NCBI GenBank assembly: GCA_029776155.1
Contig: JAKOTU010000018.1
Coordinates: forward strand, 1 to 64,000
Length of the DNA: 64,000 nt
Direction: 5' to 3'
From: Bacillota bacterium
Lineage (GTDB): Bacteria > Bacillota > Limnochordia > Darwinibacteriales > Darwinibacteriaceae
The position numbers and the translations under genes are program-made. The notes under the pieces are model-generated. The model did no database searches, had not been told where the DNA came from, and worked only from the letters and a program-made list of their open reading frames with translations. Of this stretch, positions 8,200 to 19,390 are shown piece by piece. Within the stretch, counting starts at the first letter, position 1, and each line of letters begins with the position of its first letter.

Positions 8200-9318
8200 T
8201 CAACGCAGGGCATCCTTCACGCGCTCAAAGAAACCCTTGTTCTCATCGGGCGGGCTATCTCCACCGGCTTTGGCAAACTCCCGCAGCAACTCTTTCTGTT
8301 TGGCCGTGAGCTTGGTGGGGGTCACCACTTTCACGTGTACGAGCTGATCGCCCCTACCCGGTCCCCGCAGATGGGGAATTCCCTTGTTACGCAACCGGAA
8401 AACCCGTCCGGACTGGGTCCCTTCGGGAATGCGCAACTTCACATCGCCGTCCAAGGTGGGCACCTCGATCTCATCGCCCAGGGCAGCCTGGACGAAGGAA
8501 ATGGGCACCTCCAACACCACATCTTGGCCTTCCCTGCGGAACAGTTTGTGGGGTTTTACCCGCACCACTACGTACAGATCCCCTGGAGGCCCACCGCGAC
8601 GCCCCGCTTCGCCTTTACCCGCTAAGCGCAGCCGCTGGCCGTCATTGATGCCCGGGGGCACCTTCACCGTAACCCTGCTCATCTTACGCTGGGTACCGCT
8701 GCCGTGGCACACGGTGCACGGGGTGGCAAAGGTCCTGCCCTCACCGTGGCAGTGGGTACAGGTTCTGGTAGTGGTGAAGTGGCCGAAGGGGGTGGACTGG
8801 GTAAAGGTCATCCTGCCCGTCCCGTTGCATTGGGCACAGGTAACGATGGGCGTGCCGGGTTCAGCCCGATTACCGCCGCAGTGATCGCAGATCTCAGTGC
8901 GGGGGATGGTGATCTCCGTTTCAGTCCCAAAGGCTGCTTCCTCAAACTCGATGCTCAGTTCGTAACTGAGATCAGCCCCCCGTTCCGGCCGATTGGTCTG
9001 GCGGGTGCCGAACCCCCCAAAGAACTCGCTGAACAGGTCGCCCAGGTCGTCGAACCCGGGAAATCCGAACCCGCCAAAGCCGCCTTGGCCCAGATCGTCA
9101 AAGGCCGCATGGCCAAAGCGATCGTACTGCTCCCGCTTTTCAGGATCACTCAGCACGGAATAGGCCTCATTAATCAACTTGAACCGTTCTTCCGCGCCGG
9201 GATCCTTGTTCACATCCGGATGATACTTCCGGGCCAACCTGCGGTAGGCCTTTTTGATCTCCTCATCGGATGCGCCCCGGGGCACGCCTAATATGTCGTA
9301 ATAGTCCTCTTTAGCCAA
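8200..9318 (-). CDS. dnaJ: Chaperone protein DnaJ
   Basis: The 372-residue type I Hsp40 has a J domain with the HPD motif (KYHPDVNK, about residue 34), a Gly/Phe-rich linker (about 75-110), four zinc-finger motifs ([32 protein letters not shown]) and the C-terminal substrate-binding domains. It stimulates DnaK ATPase and delivers clients. The start is TTG at 9318. The upstream ribosome-binding site (AGGCGG) is weak. It lies 29 nt after dnaK in the CIRCE-controlled operon. The first zinc motif has Asn where Gly is usual. Confidence 0.96.
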   Translation of the reverse strand: MAKEDYYDILGVPRGASDEEIKKAYRRLARKYHPDVNKDPGAEERFKLINEAYSVLSDPEKREQYDRFGHAAFDDLGQGGFGGFGFPGFDDLGDLFSEFFGGFGTRQTNRPERGADLSYELSIEFEEAAFGTETEITIPRTEICDHCGGNRAEPGTPIVTCAQCNGTGRMTFTQSTPFGHFTTTRTCTHCHGEGRTFATPCTVCHGSGTQRKMSRVTVKVPPGINDGQRLRLAGKGEAGRRGGPPGDLYVVVRVKPHKLFRREGQDVVLEVPISFVQAALGDEIEVPTLDGDVKLRIPEGTQSGRVFRLRNKGIPHLRGPGRGDQLVHVKVVTPTKLTAKQKELLREFAKAGGDSPPDENKGFFERVKDALR

Positions 9319-9347
9319 GCACTACACCGCCTTTTTCGGTGCTGACT

Positions 9348-11827
<2,480 letters not shown>

Positions 11828-11848
11828 CTGGGAACCTCCTTCCTTAAC

Positions 11849-11872
11849 AAAGTGACCCTTGCAGGTCACTTT
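11849..11872 (-). promoter_or_regulatory. Stem-loop between hrcA and grpE
   Basis: A perfect 9-bp stem (AAAGTGACC with GGTCACTTT) and a 6-nt loop fill the gap between the hrcA stop and the grpE ribosome-binding site. No T-run follows. In B. subtilis the dnaK operon mRNA is processed between hrcA and grpE, which separates repressor and chaperone levels. This hairpin is a candidate for the same role here by position. Confidence 0.6.
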
Positions 11873-11876
11873 GCCC

Positions 11877-12899
11877 CTATCTATGGTGCTTGGTCAGCAG
11901 CAGACTTACCGTCTGTGCCACCAAATCCACTGCAGCCACCATCTTGGCATAATCCATACGCGTTGGCCCCAGCACCCCTAGAGTACCCACCACATCATCT
12001 CCCACGTAATAGGTACAGGTTACAATGCTGCAGGTCTGCATGGGCCTATAGGTATTCTCCTGCCCAATGATCACCTGCACGCCGCTGGATTTAGCGGCGC
12101 TGCTCAGAACATTCAAAAGCACTTCTTTTTGCTCCAAAGCCTCAAAGAGGGCCGCGGCCCGCTGCACATCGCGAAACTCAGGCTGGCTCAAAATGTTGGA
12201 TGCGCCGGTGGCGTAGATCTGCTCCTCCTTCTCTTCCGCCAAACCTTGGAGCACCAAATCCACCAACGCCCGGCCGATTTCTCCAAACTCACTGATAATT
12301 TCATGGAGTACGGTTGCCCCCAGACTTCTGTAGGTGATGCCCCTCAACTTCTTGTTCAGGGCTTCGGAAATCTCACCCACTTCTTCCGGGGTGTACTCCT
12401 GCTGCGTGCGGATCAGGCGGTTTTTCACGATCATGGGATGGAGCACCAGGGTAACCAGGATCCCGGTAGGCTCCAGGGGAACCAACTGCACATGCTTAAA
12501 CACCAGCTGGTCCGTGCTGGGTGCCACAACCAAGGATACTGAATCGGTAAGCAGTGACAACAGTTTGGCTGCCACCTGGAGCGCCCGCTCCGGGGTGAGC
12601 TGCGCATCAAGCAGCTGCTTTTCTATCCTCTCCACCTCGGATTGGGCGAACCTGTGCGGTTCCATCAATGAATCCACATAAAAACGATAGCCCTTATCTG
12701 AAGGGATCCTGCCAGCGGATACATGGGGCTGTTCTAGATACCCTGTCTCTTCTAGGTCGGCCATTTCGTTGCGAATAGTAGCTGGAGAGACGCCCAAGTC
12801 ATGTTTGCGCGCAATGGTGCGGGACCCAACTGGCTCAGCCGTCTCGATGTAGCTGTCAATGATGGCCCTGAGCACCAGCCGTTTGCGTTCATCCAACAT
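11877..12899 (-). CDS. hrcA: Heat-inducible transcription repressor HrcA
   Basis: The 340-residue protein has an N-terminal winged-helix domain (residues 1-75, MLDERKRLVLRAIIDSYIET.. RTIARKHDLGVSPATIRNEM), a central GAF-like domain and an inserted dimerising domain. HrcA binds CIRCE and represses its own operon and groE. Its activity depends on GroEL. ATG 12899 matches the family start. An ATG nine codons upstream lies inside the CIRCE element, so it is not used. A perfect CIRCE is directly upstream, consistent with autoregulation. Confidence 0.96.
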   Translation of the reverse strand: MLDERKRLVLRAIIDSYIETAEPVGSRTIARKHDLGVSPATIRNEMADLEETGYLEQPHVSAGRIPSDKGYRFYVDSLMEPHRFAQSEVERIEKQLLDAQLTPERALQVAAKLLSLLTDSVSLVVAPSTDQLVFKHVQLVPLEPTGILVTLVLHPMIVKNRLIRTQQEYTPEEVGEISEALNKKLRGITYRSLGATVLHEIISEFGEIGRALVDLVLQGLAEEKEEQIYATGASNILSQPEFRDVQRAAALFEALEQKEVLLNVLSSAAKSSGVQVIIGQENTYRPMQTCSIVTCTYYVGDDVVGTLGVLGPTRMDYAKMVAAVDLVAQTVSLLLTKHHR

Positions 12900-12919
12900 G
12901 ACTTTCTCACCCTCCCCCT

Positions 12920-12946
12920 TTAGCACTCATTAAGAGTGAGTGCTAA
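12920..12946 (-). promoter_or_regulatory. CIRCE operator
   Basis: TTAGCACTC, nine bases, then GAGTGCTAA is a perfect match to the CIRCE inverted repeat bound by HrcA. It lies between the hrcA promoter and its start codon, so bound HrcA would block transcription of hrcA-grpE-dnaK-dnaJ and the genes downstream. Confidence 0.97.
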
Positions 12947-12960
12947 CAGATCTTACCCAT

Positions 12961-12989
12961 AAAATATCACTTCAGCTCCTGTTTGTCAA
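12961..12989 (-). promoter_or_regulatory. Sigma-A promoter of the hrcA-dnaK operon
   Basis: Minus-strand TTGACA (12989-12984), 17-bp spacer and TATTTT (12966-12961). The -35 is consensus. The expected start point is just upstream of the CIRCE element, and the promoter begins about 10 nt after the hemW stop codon. Confidence 0.85.
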
Positions 12990-12998
12990 GGGGACTGG

Positions 12999-14141
12999 TC
13001 AGCGCAGAAAGGCCGCTGAAACCCTGTTTTCCAGCAGCAATCCCCGTTCCGTAACCCGCAGGCAGCCCTGGGCTTCCTCCACTAGTTCCTTGGCCTTCAA
13101 CTCGGCAATGGCCCCTTGATACACTTCGCTAAAGCCAACCTGAAAGCGGCGGCGGAATGCTTCTTCGTCCACGCCCTCCAAAAGACGCATGCCCAGCATC
13201 ATGGTCTCGTCCATCTCCTCGTCCCTGCTCAGCTCGGCATACTCTTCATAAAGGGGACTGCCCTTTTCCCAGGACAGAATGTAGCCCTGCACATCGGGGA
13301 CATTTAGGTAGCGCCGTCCGCCGATAAACCCAGCGGCCCCGCTGCCCAAACCAATAAACGGTTCATTGCGCCAGTACAGAAGGTTGTGGCGGCAGCGCCA
13401 GCCCGGAAGGGCGAAGTTGGAGATCTCGTAGTGCTCATAACCTGCCGCCCGGAGCAGTCCCCGAGCGAGCTGGTACATTTCCACTTGCTCCTCCTCCCCA
13501 GGCAGCGCCGCAAAACCCGCCTCGACCCAGCGCGCCAGAGGCGTTTCCGGCTCCAGGGTTAAGGCGTAGCAGGAAAGGTGGGTCGGCTTGAGGGCCAGGG
13601 CCTGCCGCAGAGTGTCCTGCCACTGCTCCAGACTCTGCCCGGGCAGGCCGAACATCAAATCTAAGTTTATGTTTTTGATGCCCGCACGGCGCACGTTATG
13701 CACGGCCTGGGAGATGTGCTCCGCCCGGTGCAGGCGGCCAATGGCCTGCAGCAGCTCATCTTGGAAAGCCTGTGCCCCAAGGCTGACCCGGTTCACCCCC
13801 GCCGCGGCCAGAACCCTGGCCCCCTCGGGTGTGAGGGAATGGGGATTGGCCTCAATGGTTATCTCCAGCTCCCCACTACACGGCAGCTCCTCCCACAGAA
13901 AGGCGAGGAGAGCCGCCAGCCGTTCGGGGGGCACCAGGTTCGGGGTGCCGCCTCCAAGAAACAGGGAGTGGATCGTCCTGCCTCCCCAGAGCGGTTTGTA
14001 ATACAGGGCTTCCCGGCGCAGAGAAAGAAGATAGCTGTCGACAAGGTCGGAGAAAACCCCCACCTCACCGACAACTATGGAATGGAAATCGCAGTAGGAA
14101 CACTTCTGCTCGCAAAAGGGGATGTGTACGTAGACACCCAT
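12999..14141 (-). CDS. hemW: Radical SAM heme chaperone HemW
   Basis: The 380-residue protein resembles HemN but has the shorter HemW layout. The radical SAM motif CxxxCxxC is in PFCEQKCSYCDFHS near the N-terminus. GGGTPNL and the HemN C-terminal domain (RYLNVPDVQGYILSWEKG) follow. HemW binds heme and probably hands it to respiratory proteins; it is not a coproporphyrinogen oxidase. ATG 14141 is preceded by AGGTGG. It lies between lepA and hrcA as in B. subtilis. Confidence 0.93.
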   Translation of the reverse strand: MGVYVHIPFCEQKCSYCDFHSIVVGEVGVFSDLVDSYLLSLRREALYYKPLWGGRTIHSLFLGGGTPNLVPPERLAALLAFLWEELPCSGELEITIEANPHSLTPEGARVLAAAGVNRVSLGAQAFQDELLQAIGRLHRAEHISQAVHNVRRAGIKNINLDLMFGLPGQSLEQWQDTLRQALALKPTHLSCYALTLEPETPLARWVEAGFAALPGEEEQVEMYQLARGLLRAAGYEHYEISNFALPGWRCRHNLLYWRNEPFIGLGSGAAGFIGGRRYLNVPDVQGYILSWEKGSPLYEEYAELSRDEEMDETMMLGMRLLEGVDEEAFRRRFQVGFSEVYQGAIAELKAKELVEEAQGCLRVTERGLLLENRVSAAFLR

Positions 14142-14149
14142 AAAACCAC

Positions 14150-15943
14150 CTAATCAACCTTAAGGATGGCCATAAACGCTTCCTGGGGCACTTCCACGTT
14201 CCCCAGGCTCTTCATGCGCTTCTTGCCCTCCTTCTGCCTTTCCAGCAGCTTCTTCTTGCGGCTCACGTCGCCGCCGTAGCACTTGGCCAGCACATCTTTG
14301 CGCAGGGCCCGCACCGTTTCCCTGGCGATGATCTTGCTGCCGATGGCTGCCTGGATCGGGACCTCAAACTGCTGGCGGGGAATCACTTCTTTCAGCTTTT
14401 CCGCCAACGCCCTGCCCCTGGCCACAGCCTTATCCCGGTGCACAATAATGGACAGTGCATCCACAGGATTGCCGTTGAGCAGGATGTCCAGCTTCACCAC
14501 ATCGGACTCTTTGTAGCCCAGGAATTCGTAGTCCAGGGAAGCATAACCCTTGGTGCGGGATTTCAAGCGATCGAAGAAGTCCATGAGGATTTCCGCGAGG
14601 GGCAGCTCGTACTCCAGGCGCGCCCGCTCGGGGGTCAGGTACTCCATGGTGATAAAGGTGCCCCGCCGTTCCTGGCACACTTCCATCACCGCGCCGATGA
14701 ACTCATCTGGAACCAAAATGGTGGCCCGCACAAAGGGCTCTTCAATATGCTCAATCTTGGTCACAGGCGGCAGGGCGGTGGGATTATCGATTTCCTTGAC
14801 CGTGCCGTCTTTGAGCACAACCCGGTACACCACACTTGGCGCGGTGGTGATCAAGTTCAGGTCAAACTCCCGCTCCAGGCGCTCCTGCACGATCTCCAAG
14901 TGCAGCAGGCCCAAAAAGCCGCAGCGGAAACCAAAACCCAAGGCCGCTGAGGATTCGGCCTCATAGGTGAGGGCCGCATCGTTGAGCTGCAGTTTGTCCA
15001 AGGCGTCCCTGAGCAGCGTATACTCCTCATTGACCACAGGGTATAAACCGCAGTACACCATGGGCTTAGCCGGACGGTAACCGGGCAGGGGCTCAGCTGC
15101 CGGCCTGTCCGCGGTGGTAATGGTGTCGCCCACCCTGGTATCGCGCACATCCTTCATGCTGGCCATAATACAGCCCACTTCCCCGGGGCCTAGGCGATCT
15201 ACGGGTGTAAACCCGGGCTGGAGCACGCCCAGATCGGTCACCTCAAACTTACGGCCCGTGCTCATCATCTGGATCACATCGCCGCGCTTGATGGAACCCT
15301 CCATAATGCGTGCGTAGGCCACTGCCCCCCGGTATCGATCGTAGTGGGAATCGAAGATCAAGGCCCGGGTGGGAGCCTCCGGGTCCCCATTGGGGGGCGG
15401 AATACGCTCCACAATAGCCTGCAGAACCTGCTCAATTCCCTGACCAGTTCTGGCGCTGACCAAAACGGCGTCGTCGGCGGGCAGGCCAATATCCTTCAGT
15501 TCTTTTTTCACCCGGTCCGGATCAGCATTGGGCAGATCAATTTTGTTGATCACCGGGATGATTTCCAGATCATGTTCCAGGGCTAAGTACAAGTTAGCCA
15601 GGGTTTGGGCTTCAACTCCCTGGGAAGCGTCGATTACCAAGAGGGCACCCTCACAAGCAGCCAGGCTGCGGGAGACTTCATAAGAAAAGTCCACGTGCCC
15701 CGGGGTGTCAATGAGATTCAGCACGTATTCTTCCCCGTTGTGGGCGCGGTAAATTAGGCGGACAGCCTTGAGCTTGATGGTAATGCCCCGCTCCCGCTCC
15801 AGATCCATGGAGTCAAGCACCTGATCGGTCATTTCCCGCTGGTTGAGCGCGCCGGTGGCCTCCAGAATACGATCCGCCAGGGTCGATTTCCCGTGATCGA
15901 TATGGGCTATTATGCAAAAATTGCGAATGTTCTTTTGGACCAT
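14150..15943 (-). CDS. lepA: Elongation factor 4 (LepA)
   Basis: The 597-residue translational GTPase has G1 [10 protein letters not shown]2/G3 ([20 protein letters not shown]) and G4 NKIDLPNAD, followed by EF-G-like domains II, III and V and the LepA-specific C-terminal domain ending with the conserved [17 protein letters not shown] stretch. It acts on ribosomes during initiation or under stress. It has its own sigma-A promoter (15982-16009). hemW follows after 8 nt. Confidence 0.97.
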   Translation of the reverse strand: MVQKNIRNFCIIAHIDHGKSTLADRILEATGALNQREMTDQVLDSMDLERERGITIKLKAVRLIYRAHNGEEYVLNLIDTPGHVDFSYEVSRSLAACEGALLVIDASQGVEAQTLANLYLALEHDLEIIPVINKIDLPNADPDRVKKELKDIGLPADDAVLVSARTGQGIEQVLQAIVERIPPPNGDPEAPTRALIFDSHYDRYRGAVAYARIMEGSIKRGDVIQMMSTGRKFEVTDLGVLQPGFTPVDRLGPGEVGCIMASMKDVRDTRVGDTITTADRPAAEPLPGYRPAKPMVYCGLYPVVNEEYTLLRDALDKLQLNDAALTYEAESSAALGFGFRCGFLGLLHLEIVQERLEREFDLNLITTAPSVVYRVVLKDGTVKEIDNPTALPPVTKIEHIEEPFVRATILVPDEFIGAVMEVCQERRGTFITMEYLTPERARLEYELPLAEILMDFFDRLKSRTKGYASLDYEFLGYKESDVVKLDILLNGNPVDALSIIVHRDKAVARGRALAEKLKEVIPRQQFEVPIQAAIGSKIIARETVRALRKDVLAKCYGGDVSRKKKLLERQKEGKKRMKSLGNVEVPQEAFMAILKVD

Positions 15944-15981
15944 ACTCTTACCAATTCCTTCACAGCATAGTGCCTGCCGAT

Positions 15982-16009
15982 ATTATAACACAGGGCCCGA
16001 CAATTGCAA
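15982..16009 (-). promoter_or_regulatory. Sigma-A promoter of lepA
   Basis: Minus-strand TTGCAA (16009-16004), 16-bp spacer and consensus TATAAT (15987-15982), about 39 nt upstream of the lepA start. It suggests lepA-hemW is transcribed separately from murJ. Confidence 0.7.
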
Positions 16010-16031
16010 AATGCGCCGCCAGACTCGGCCC

Positions 16032-17627
16032 TCAGCCCTCCTGCCCGTCCCGCTTTCTGCCTTTGAGCCGGCGGGCAAGCATACTCCCCACCAGGCGGAT
16101 TTCGTCCATGCGCAGCACCGCAGCCAGCAGCAGGTACACCAGCACCCCTGCGGCAATGGCGCCCAAGGTGTGCACTCCCTGACCTAGCTTACCCGCAAGG
16201 GGCCAGCGGGCTTCCAGGAACGAAGCAGTCCAGGCAGCACTCACAGCCATGATCAGGGAAGCCCCAGTGGACTTGAGCACCGTGGAAGCCAGTTCCCAGT
16301 TAAGCAGTCCAGGCAGCCGCCGGCCCAGAACTGCGAAGGCCAAAGCCACATTGACCAAGGAGCTCAAAGAGAAGGCCAGGGCCAATCCTCCAGCTCCCAG
16401 GCTGGTCCAGCGCAGGAAGACCAGGCTCAACCCCAGATTGACCAGCACCGTAAAAAGGCCGATCTTCACCGGTGTCTTCGTGTCCTGCAGAGAATAAAAG
16501 CCCCTGGTTGTCACCTGCAGCGCAGCCTGGGCAAACAATCCCGGCACATAAAAGAGCAGGGCGTAAGCTGTTACCGCGCTGTCTGCCGCGGTGAATTCCC
16601 CAGATTCAAAGAGCAGGCGCACAATGGGCAGCCGCAGGGCCGCCATGCCCGCTGCCGAGGGGATGGTGATGAAAAACACGATGCGCAGCCCAAAAGCGAG
16701 AGCGCGGATGAACTCCTGCCTTTCCCCTTTGGCCTCCAACATGGCCAGGGTGGGAAAAACAGCGGTGGAGATGCCCATGGCAAAAATACCTAGGGGAAAA
16801 TTGATCAGCCGGTTAGCCAACCTCAGGGCCACAATGGACCCCTCCTCCAAGGTGGAGGCCAGATTCTGGCTGATGATCACGTTGATTTGGGCAATGGACA
16901 GTCCCAAAATCGCGGGCAGCATGAGCTCCAGCATGCGGCGGATACCCGGATGCCTGAAATCCACCACCCGCTGGTAATGCCGGCGGGCTCGGCGCAGTAC
17001 TTCGGGGAACTGAACGCCGAAGTTGCCCACGGCACCGGCGACAGTTCCCACCGCCATGGCCATAATCCCCATGAGGGGGCCCAACAGGTAGGCGCCCAGG
17101 ATCTGAGCCAGATTGTAGATGATGGGCCCCAGTGCAGGGCGCAGGAAGATTTGGTAAGAATGGAGAACGCCCATGCACAGACCCGCCAAGGCGGTAAAGA
17201 ACACCGCAGGGAAGGTAAGGCGCATGAGCAGGATCAGAAGGTCCCTATGCTCGCCGGTGAAACCCACGCCCACAAAGGGAGCCAAAACGGGCGCGAACAC
17301 TACCCCTAGGATCATGATCCCAAGCAGTATCAAAAAAGTGGCGTTAAGGAAGATACTCGCCACATACCAAGCTTCCTTTTCTTGATCCCTGGCCAGGTAT
17401 TGGGTGAAGACGGGAATAAAGGCTGAGCTCAGCGCTCCGCCAACAAGCAGTTGATACATGAGATCGGGCAGTGCAAAGGCTGCAAAAAAGGCGTCAGTTG
17501 CTGCCGTTCTACCGAAAACCTCAGCAATGGCCCGTTCCCGGACGAACCCTAAAATCCTGCTTACCAAAATGGCCGCCATAACTAGACCCGCGGCGCGCGT
17601 CACTTCTGCTCTGTTTTCTGTGTCCAA
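16032..17627 (-). CDS. murJ: Lipid II flippase MurJ
   Basis: The 531-residue integral membrane protein has about 14 hydrophobic segments and the MviN/MurJ motifs (LGFVRERAIAEVFG near the N-terminus; LPDLMYQLLVGGALSSAFIPVF; RGFYSLQDTKTPVKIG). MurJ flips lipid II for peptidoglycan synthesis. A TTG at 17627 is the only suitable start (GAGGAAGC upstream). A close paralogue elsewhere might serve in sporulation. Its position next to spoIIP is unlike B. subtilis, where spoIIP adjoins lepA. Confidence 0.92.
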   Translation of the reverse strand: MDTENRAEVTRAAGLVMAAILVSRILGFVRERAIAEVFGRTAATDAFFAAFALPDLMYQLLVGGALSSAFIPVFTQYLARDQEKEAWYVASIFLNATFLILLGIMILGVVFAPVLAPFVGVGFTGEHRDLLILLMRLTFPAVFFTALAGLCMGVLHSYQIFLRPALGPIIYNLAQILGAYLLGPLMGIMAMAVGTVAGAVGNFGVQFPEVLRRARRHYQRVVDFRHPGIRRMLELMLPAILGLSIAQINVIISQNLASTLEEGSIVALRLANRLINFPLGIFAMGISTAVFPTLAMLEAKGERQEFIRALAFGLRIVFFITIPSAAGMAALRLPIVRLLFESGEFTAADSAVTAYALLFYVPGLFAQAALQVTTRGFYSLQDTKTPVKIGLFTVLVNLGLSLVFLRWTSLGAGGLALAFSLSSLVNVALAFAVLGRRLPGLLNWELASTVLKSTGASLIMAVSAAWTASFLEARWPLAGKLGQGVHTLGAIAAGVLVYLLLAAVLRMDEIRLVGSMLARRLKGRKRDGQEG

Positions 17628-17690
17628 GCTTCCTCGCTCCTCTTTCTCTGCAGCAACTTGAAAGATTCGCCTTTAGGGGGCAAAATCCTG

Positions 17691-18770
17691 TCAGAGGATA
17701 CGCACCAAAACGTTGGCCAGAAGCTCGGCGGCCAGGAGCGCTTCGTCCAGGGTGTTCTCCACCGAACCGATTTCAAAAATTAAGCTCGCTGGGTGCAGAT
17801 GCTGGTTGTACCGGGCCTCTTTATGCACCTGCACTGGCCGCATCAACCCAGGGTAAAGGGCATCGCACACTTCTTTGATCCGGTAGGCCAGTTCTAGATT
17901 CTCACGATAGTTGGGGTGGTGGAGGGGGATGTTCTGTGCGGTGCCCACCACAATGGCAATGCGGGCCACTTCCCTGCCGTTGATGGTCACAGTGGGATTA
18001 GGCACCCCCGCATCCCGGTGCAGATCTATCACCAACGCGAAATCCTTGTGCTTGCTTAGAAGCTCCCGTACGGTGCGCTCGGAGTTGCTGTAGGAGTTGT
18101 TGATGCTGGGCAGGGTATGAATCCTGGTCTCATGCATGGTCTGGAGGCCTAGGCTGCTGAGGGCGTTAGATAGATGGCGTCCCACTGCCATCACTCCGGT
18201 GATGGTGGGATCGGCCTGGCTGCGGAACATGTAATGGGCGCTGGCCATCTGGCTTCCTCCTGGGGCTCGTCCCAGGTACATTTCTGAAGTATGGGTGTGG
18301 TAGATCAATACCTTAGGCGCCCGGGCCTGATCCCGTTCTCCCGCTTCGCCCAAGGGGTTTTGGGGACGCACCGGATCGGGGGCGAAGGTCAGCTCCTGGA
18401 TGAACACAAAGGGCCGATCCTCCCAAGCCCGCAGGTGCACCATCGTACGGGACGCAAAGGGAAGCGAGGTTTCCACGATGTGCAGGGGATCCCGCAAGTC
18501 GTAGTTGGTAAGCCAATAGAAAAAAAGATGGATGTCCCACACCTGGTGGTCCAGCTCAGCCCCGCCAGTTCCAGGCAGACCCCAGTGCAGAAGGGAGCGG
18601 GCTAAAGAATGGTCCAAACCTCTGCCCCGCACCAGCAGATGATACCCGCTCCACGAGAGGGAGAGAAACAGCAGAGCCAGCAGCATCAGGGGGATAATCT
18701 GTGACTCCTGCCCCAAGGTACTGGTTCGGCGGCGGATTCGTTTCAAAACCCGGCGGAGCCGCAGCCGCAT
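17691..18770 (-). CDS. spoIIP: Stage II sporulation protein P (SpoIIP)
   Basis: The 359-residue product has one membrane anchor (about 20-45, LMLLALLFLSLSWSGYHLL) and an external amidase domain with the SpoIIP signatures VLIYHTHTSEMY, LVIDLHRDAG and VGTAQN..NYRENLELAYRI. SpoIIP cleaves the stem peptides of septal peptidoglycan during engulfment, together with the SpoIID transglycosylase (encoded at 49310-50275) and SpoIIM. ATG 18770 is chosen because GAGGTGGTGAC precedes it. A longer frame upstream covers the promoter. A good sigma-E type promoter lies just upstream. Confidence 0.94.
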   Translation of the reverse strand: MRLRLRRVLKRIRRRTSTLGQESQIIPLMLLALLFLSLSWSGYHLLVRGRGLDHSLARSLLHWGLPGTGGAELDHQVWDIHLFFYWLTNYDLRDPLHIVETSLPFASRTMVHLRAWEDRPFVFIQELTFAPDPVRPQNPLGEAGERDQARAPKVLIYHTHTSEMYLGRAPGGSQMASAHYMFRSQADPTITGVMAVGRHLSNALSSLGLQTMHETRIHTLPSINNSYSNSERTVRELLSKHKDFALVIDLHRDAGVPNPTVTINGREVARIAIVVGTAQNIPLHHPNYRENLELAYRIKEVCDALYPGLMRPVQVHKEARYNQHLHPASLIFEIGSVENTLDEALLAAELLANVLVRIL

Positions 18771-18792
18771 GTCACCACCTCTTCCCTTGGCA

Positions 18793-18821
18793 AATATATT
18801 TGTTTGCCTGGGAAAATATGA
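18793..18821 (-). promoter_or_regulatory. Sigma-E type promoter of spoIIP
   Basis: Minus-strand TCATATT (18821-18815) fits the sigma-E -35 KMATATT. After a 14-bp spacer, AATATATT (18800-18793) matches six of eight positions of CATACAHT. Spacing is ideal and the leader is short. It overlaps a palindrome (GGCAAA..TTTGCC, 18789-18808) that could be a regulator site. Confidence 0.6.
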
Positions 18822-18862
18822 TAGACTCGTAGTAGCCAAATTGCCCTGGAAGGGATGAGCCC

Positions 18863-19390
18863 ATGCGTGCAGCCCGAAAAATCCTCGTTGCAATCGTTGC
18901 CCTGACAGCGTTGGCAGGCGTGGTTTTCCTGTTTGTGCAGCACCAGCGCAGACAGGGAGCCGAGCCCCAGACCCCCTTGGCCCCTGCGCAGGAGTACGTC
19001 ACCATTTACCTTGTGCAGGCAGAGCCCACCGAGTTCCACCTGGTGCCTGTGGAAAGGAAGATCGGGGGGCCCGCGAGCCCAGAAGCAGCACTGCAGGCTC
19101 TGCTCAACGGCCCCTTGGAGCAGGAGGAACTGTACTCCTCTGTGCCCATCACCGCCAAGCTGCGCAGCCTGACCGTGCAGGAGGGTCTCGCCACCGCCGA
19201 TTTCAGTGCCCACTTGGTGGAAGACTTTAACGGTGGTGCGCTTTTGGAGTCCTACCTGGTCGCTGCCATCGTGAACACCCTGACCGAGTTCCCCCACATC
19301 GATCAGGTGCAGATTCTGGTGGAAGGGCAAGTGGTGGAGTCCATCGGCGGGCATATCCTGGTGAACAGACCTCTGCGCCGCGGCGATTAA
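18863..19390 (+). CDS. GerMN-domain membrane protein
   Basis: The 175-residue plus-strand protein has an N-terminal anchor (about 6-25) and one GerMN domain (about 45-165, with ASPEAALQALLNGPLEQEELYSS and GLATADFSAHL.. LLESYLVAAIVNTLTEFP). B. subtilis GerM, a spore-germination and sporulation protein, has two such domains; single-domain proteins also occur in lipoproteins such as LpqB. It is divergent from spoIIP and its stop overlaps the gpr stop tail to tail (TTAA). A sporulation role is inferred from neighbours. Confidence 0.8.
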   Translation: MRAARKILVAIVALTALAGVVFLFVQHQRRQGAEPQTPLAPAQEYVTIYLVQAEPTEFHLVPVERKIGGPASPEAALQALLNGPLEQEELYSSVPITAKLRSLTVQEGLATADFSAHLVEDFNGGALLESYLVAAIVNTLTEFPHIDQVQILVEGQVVESIGGHILVNRPLRRGD

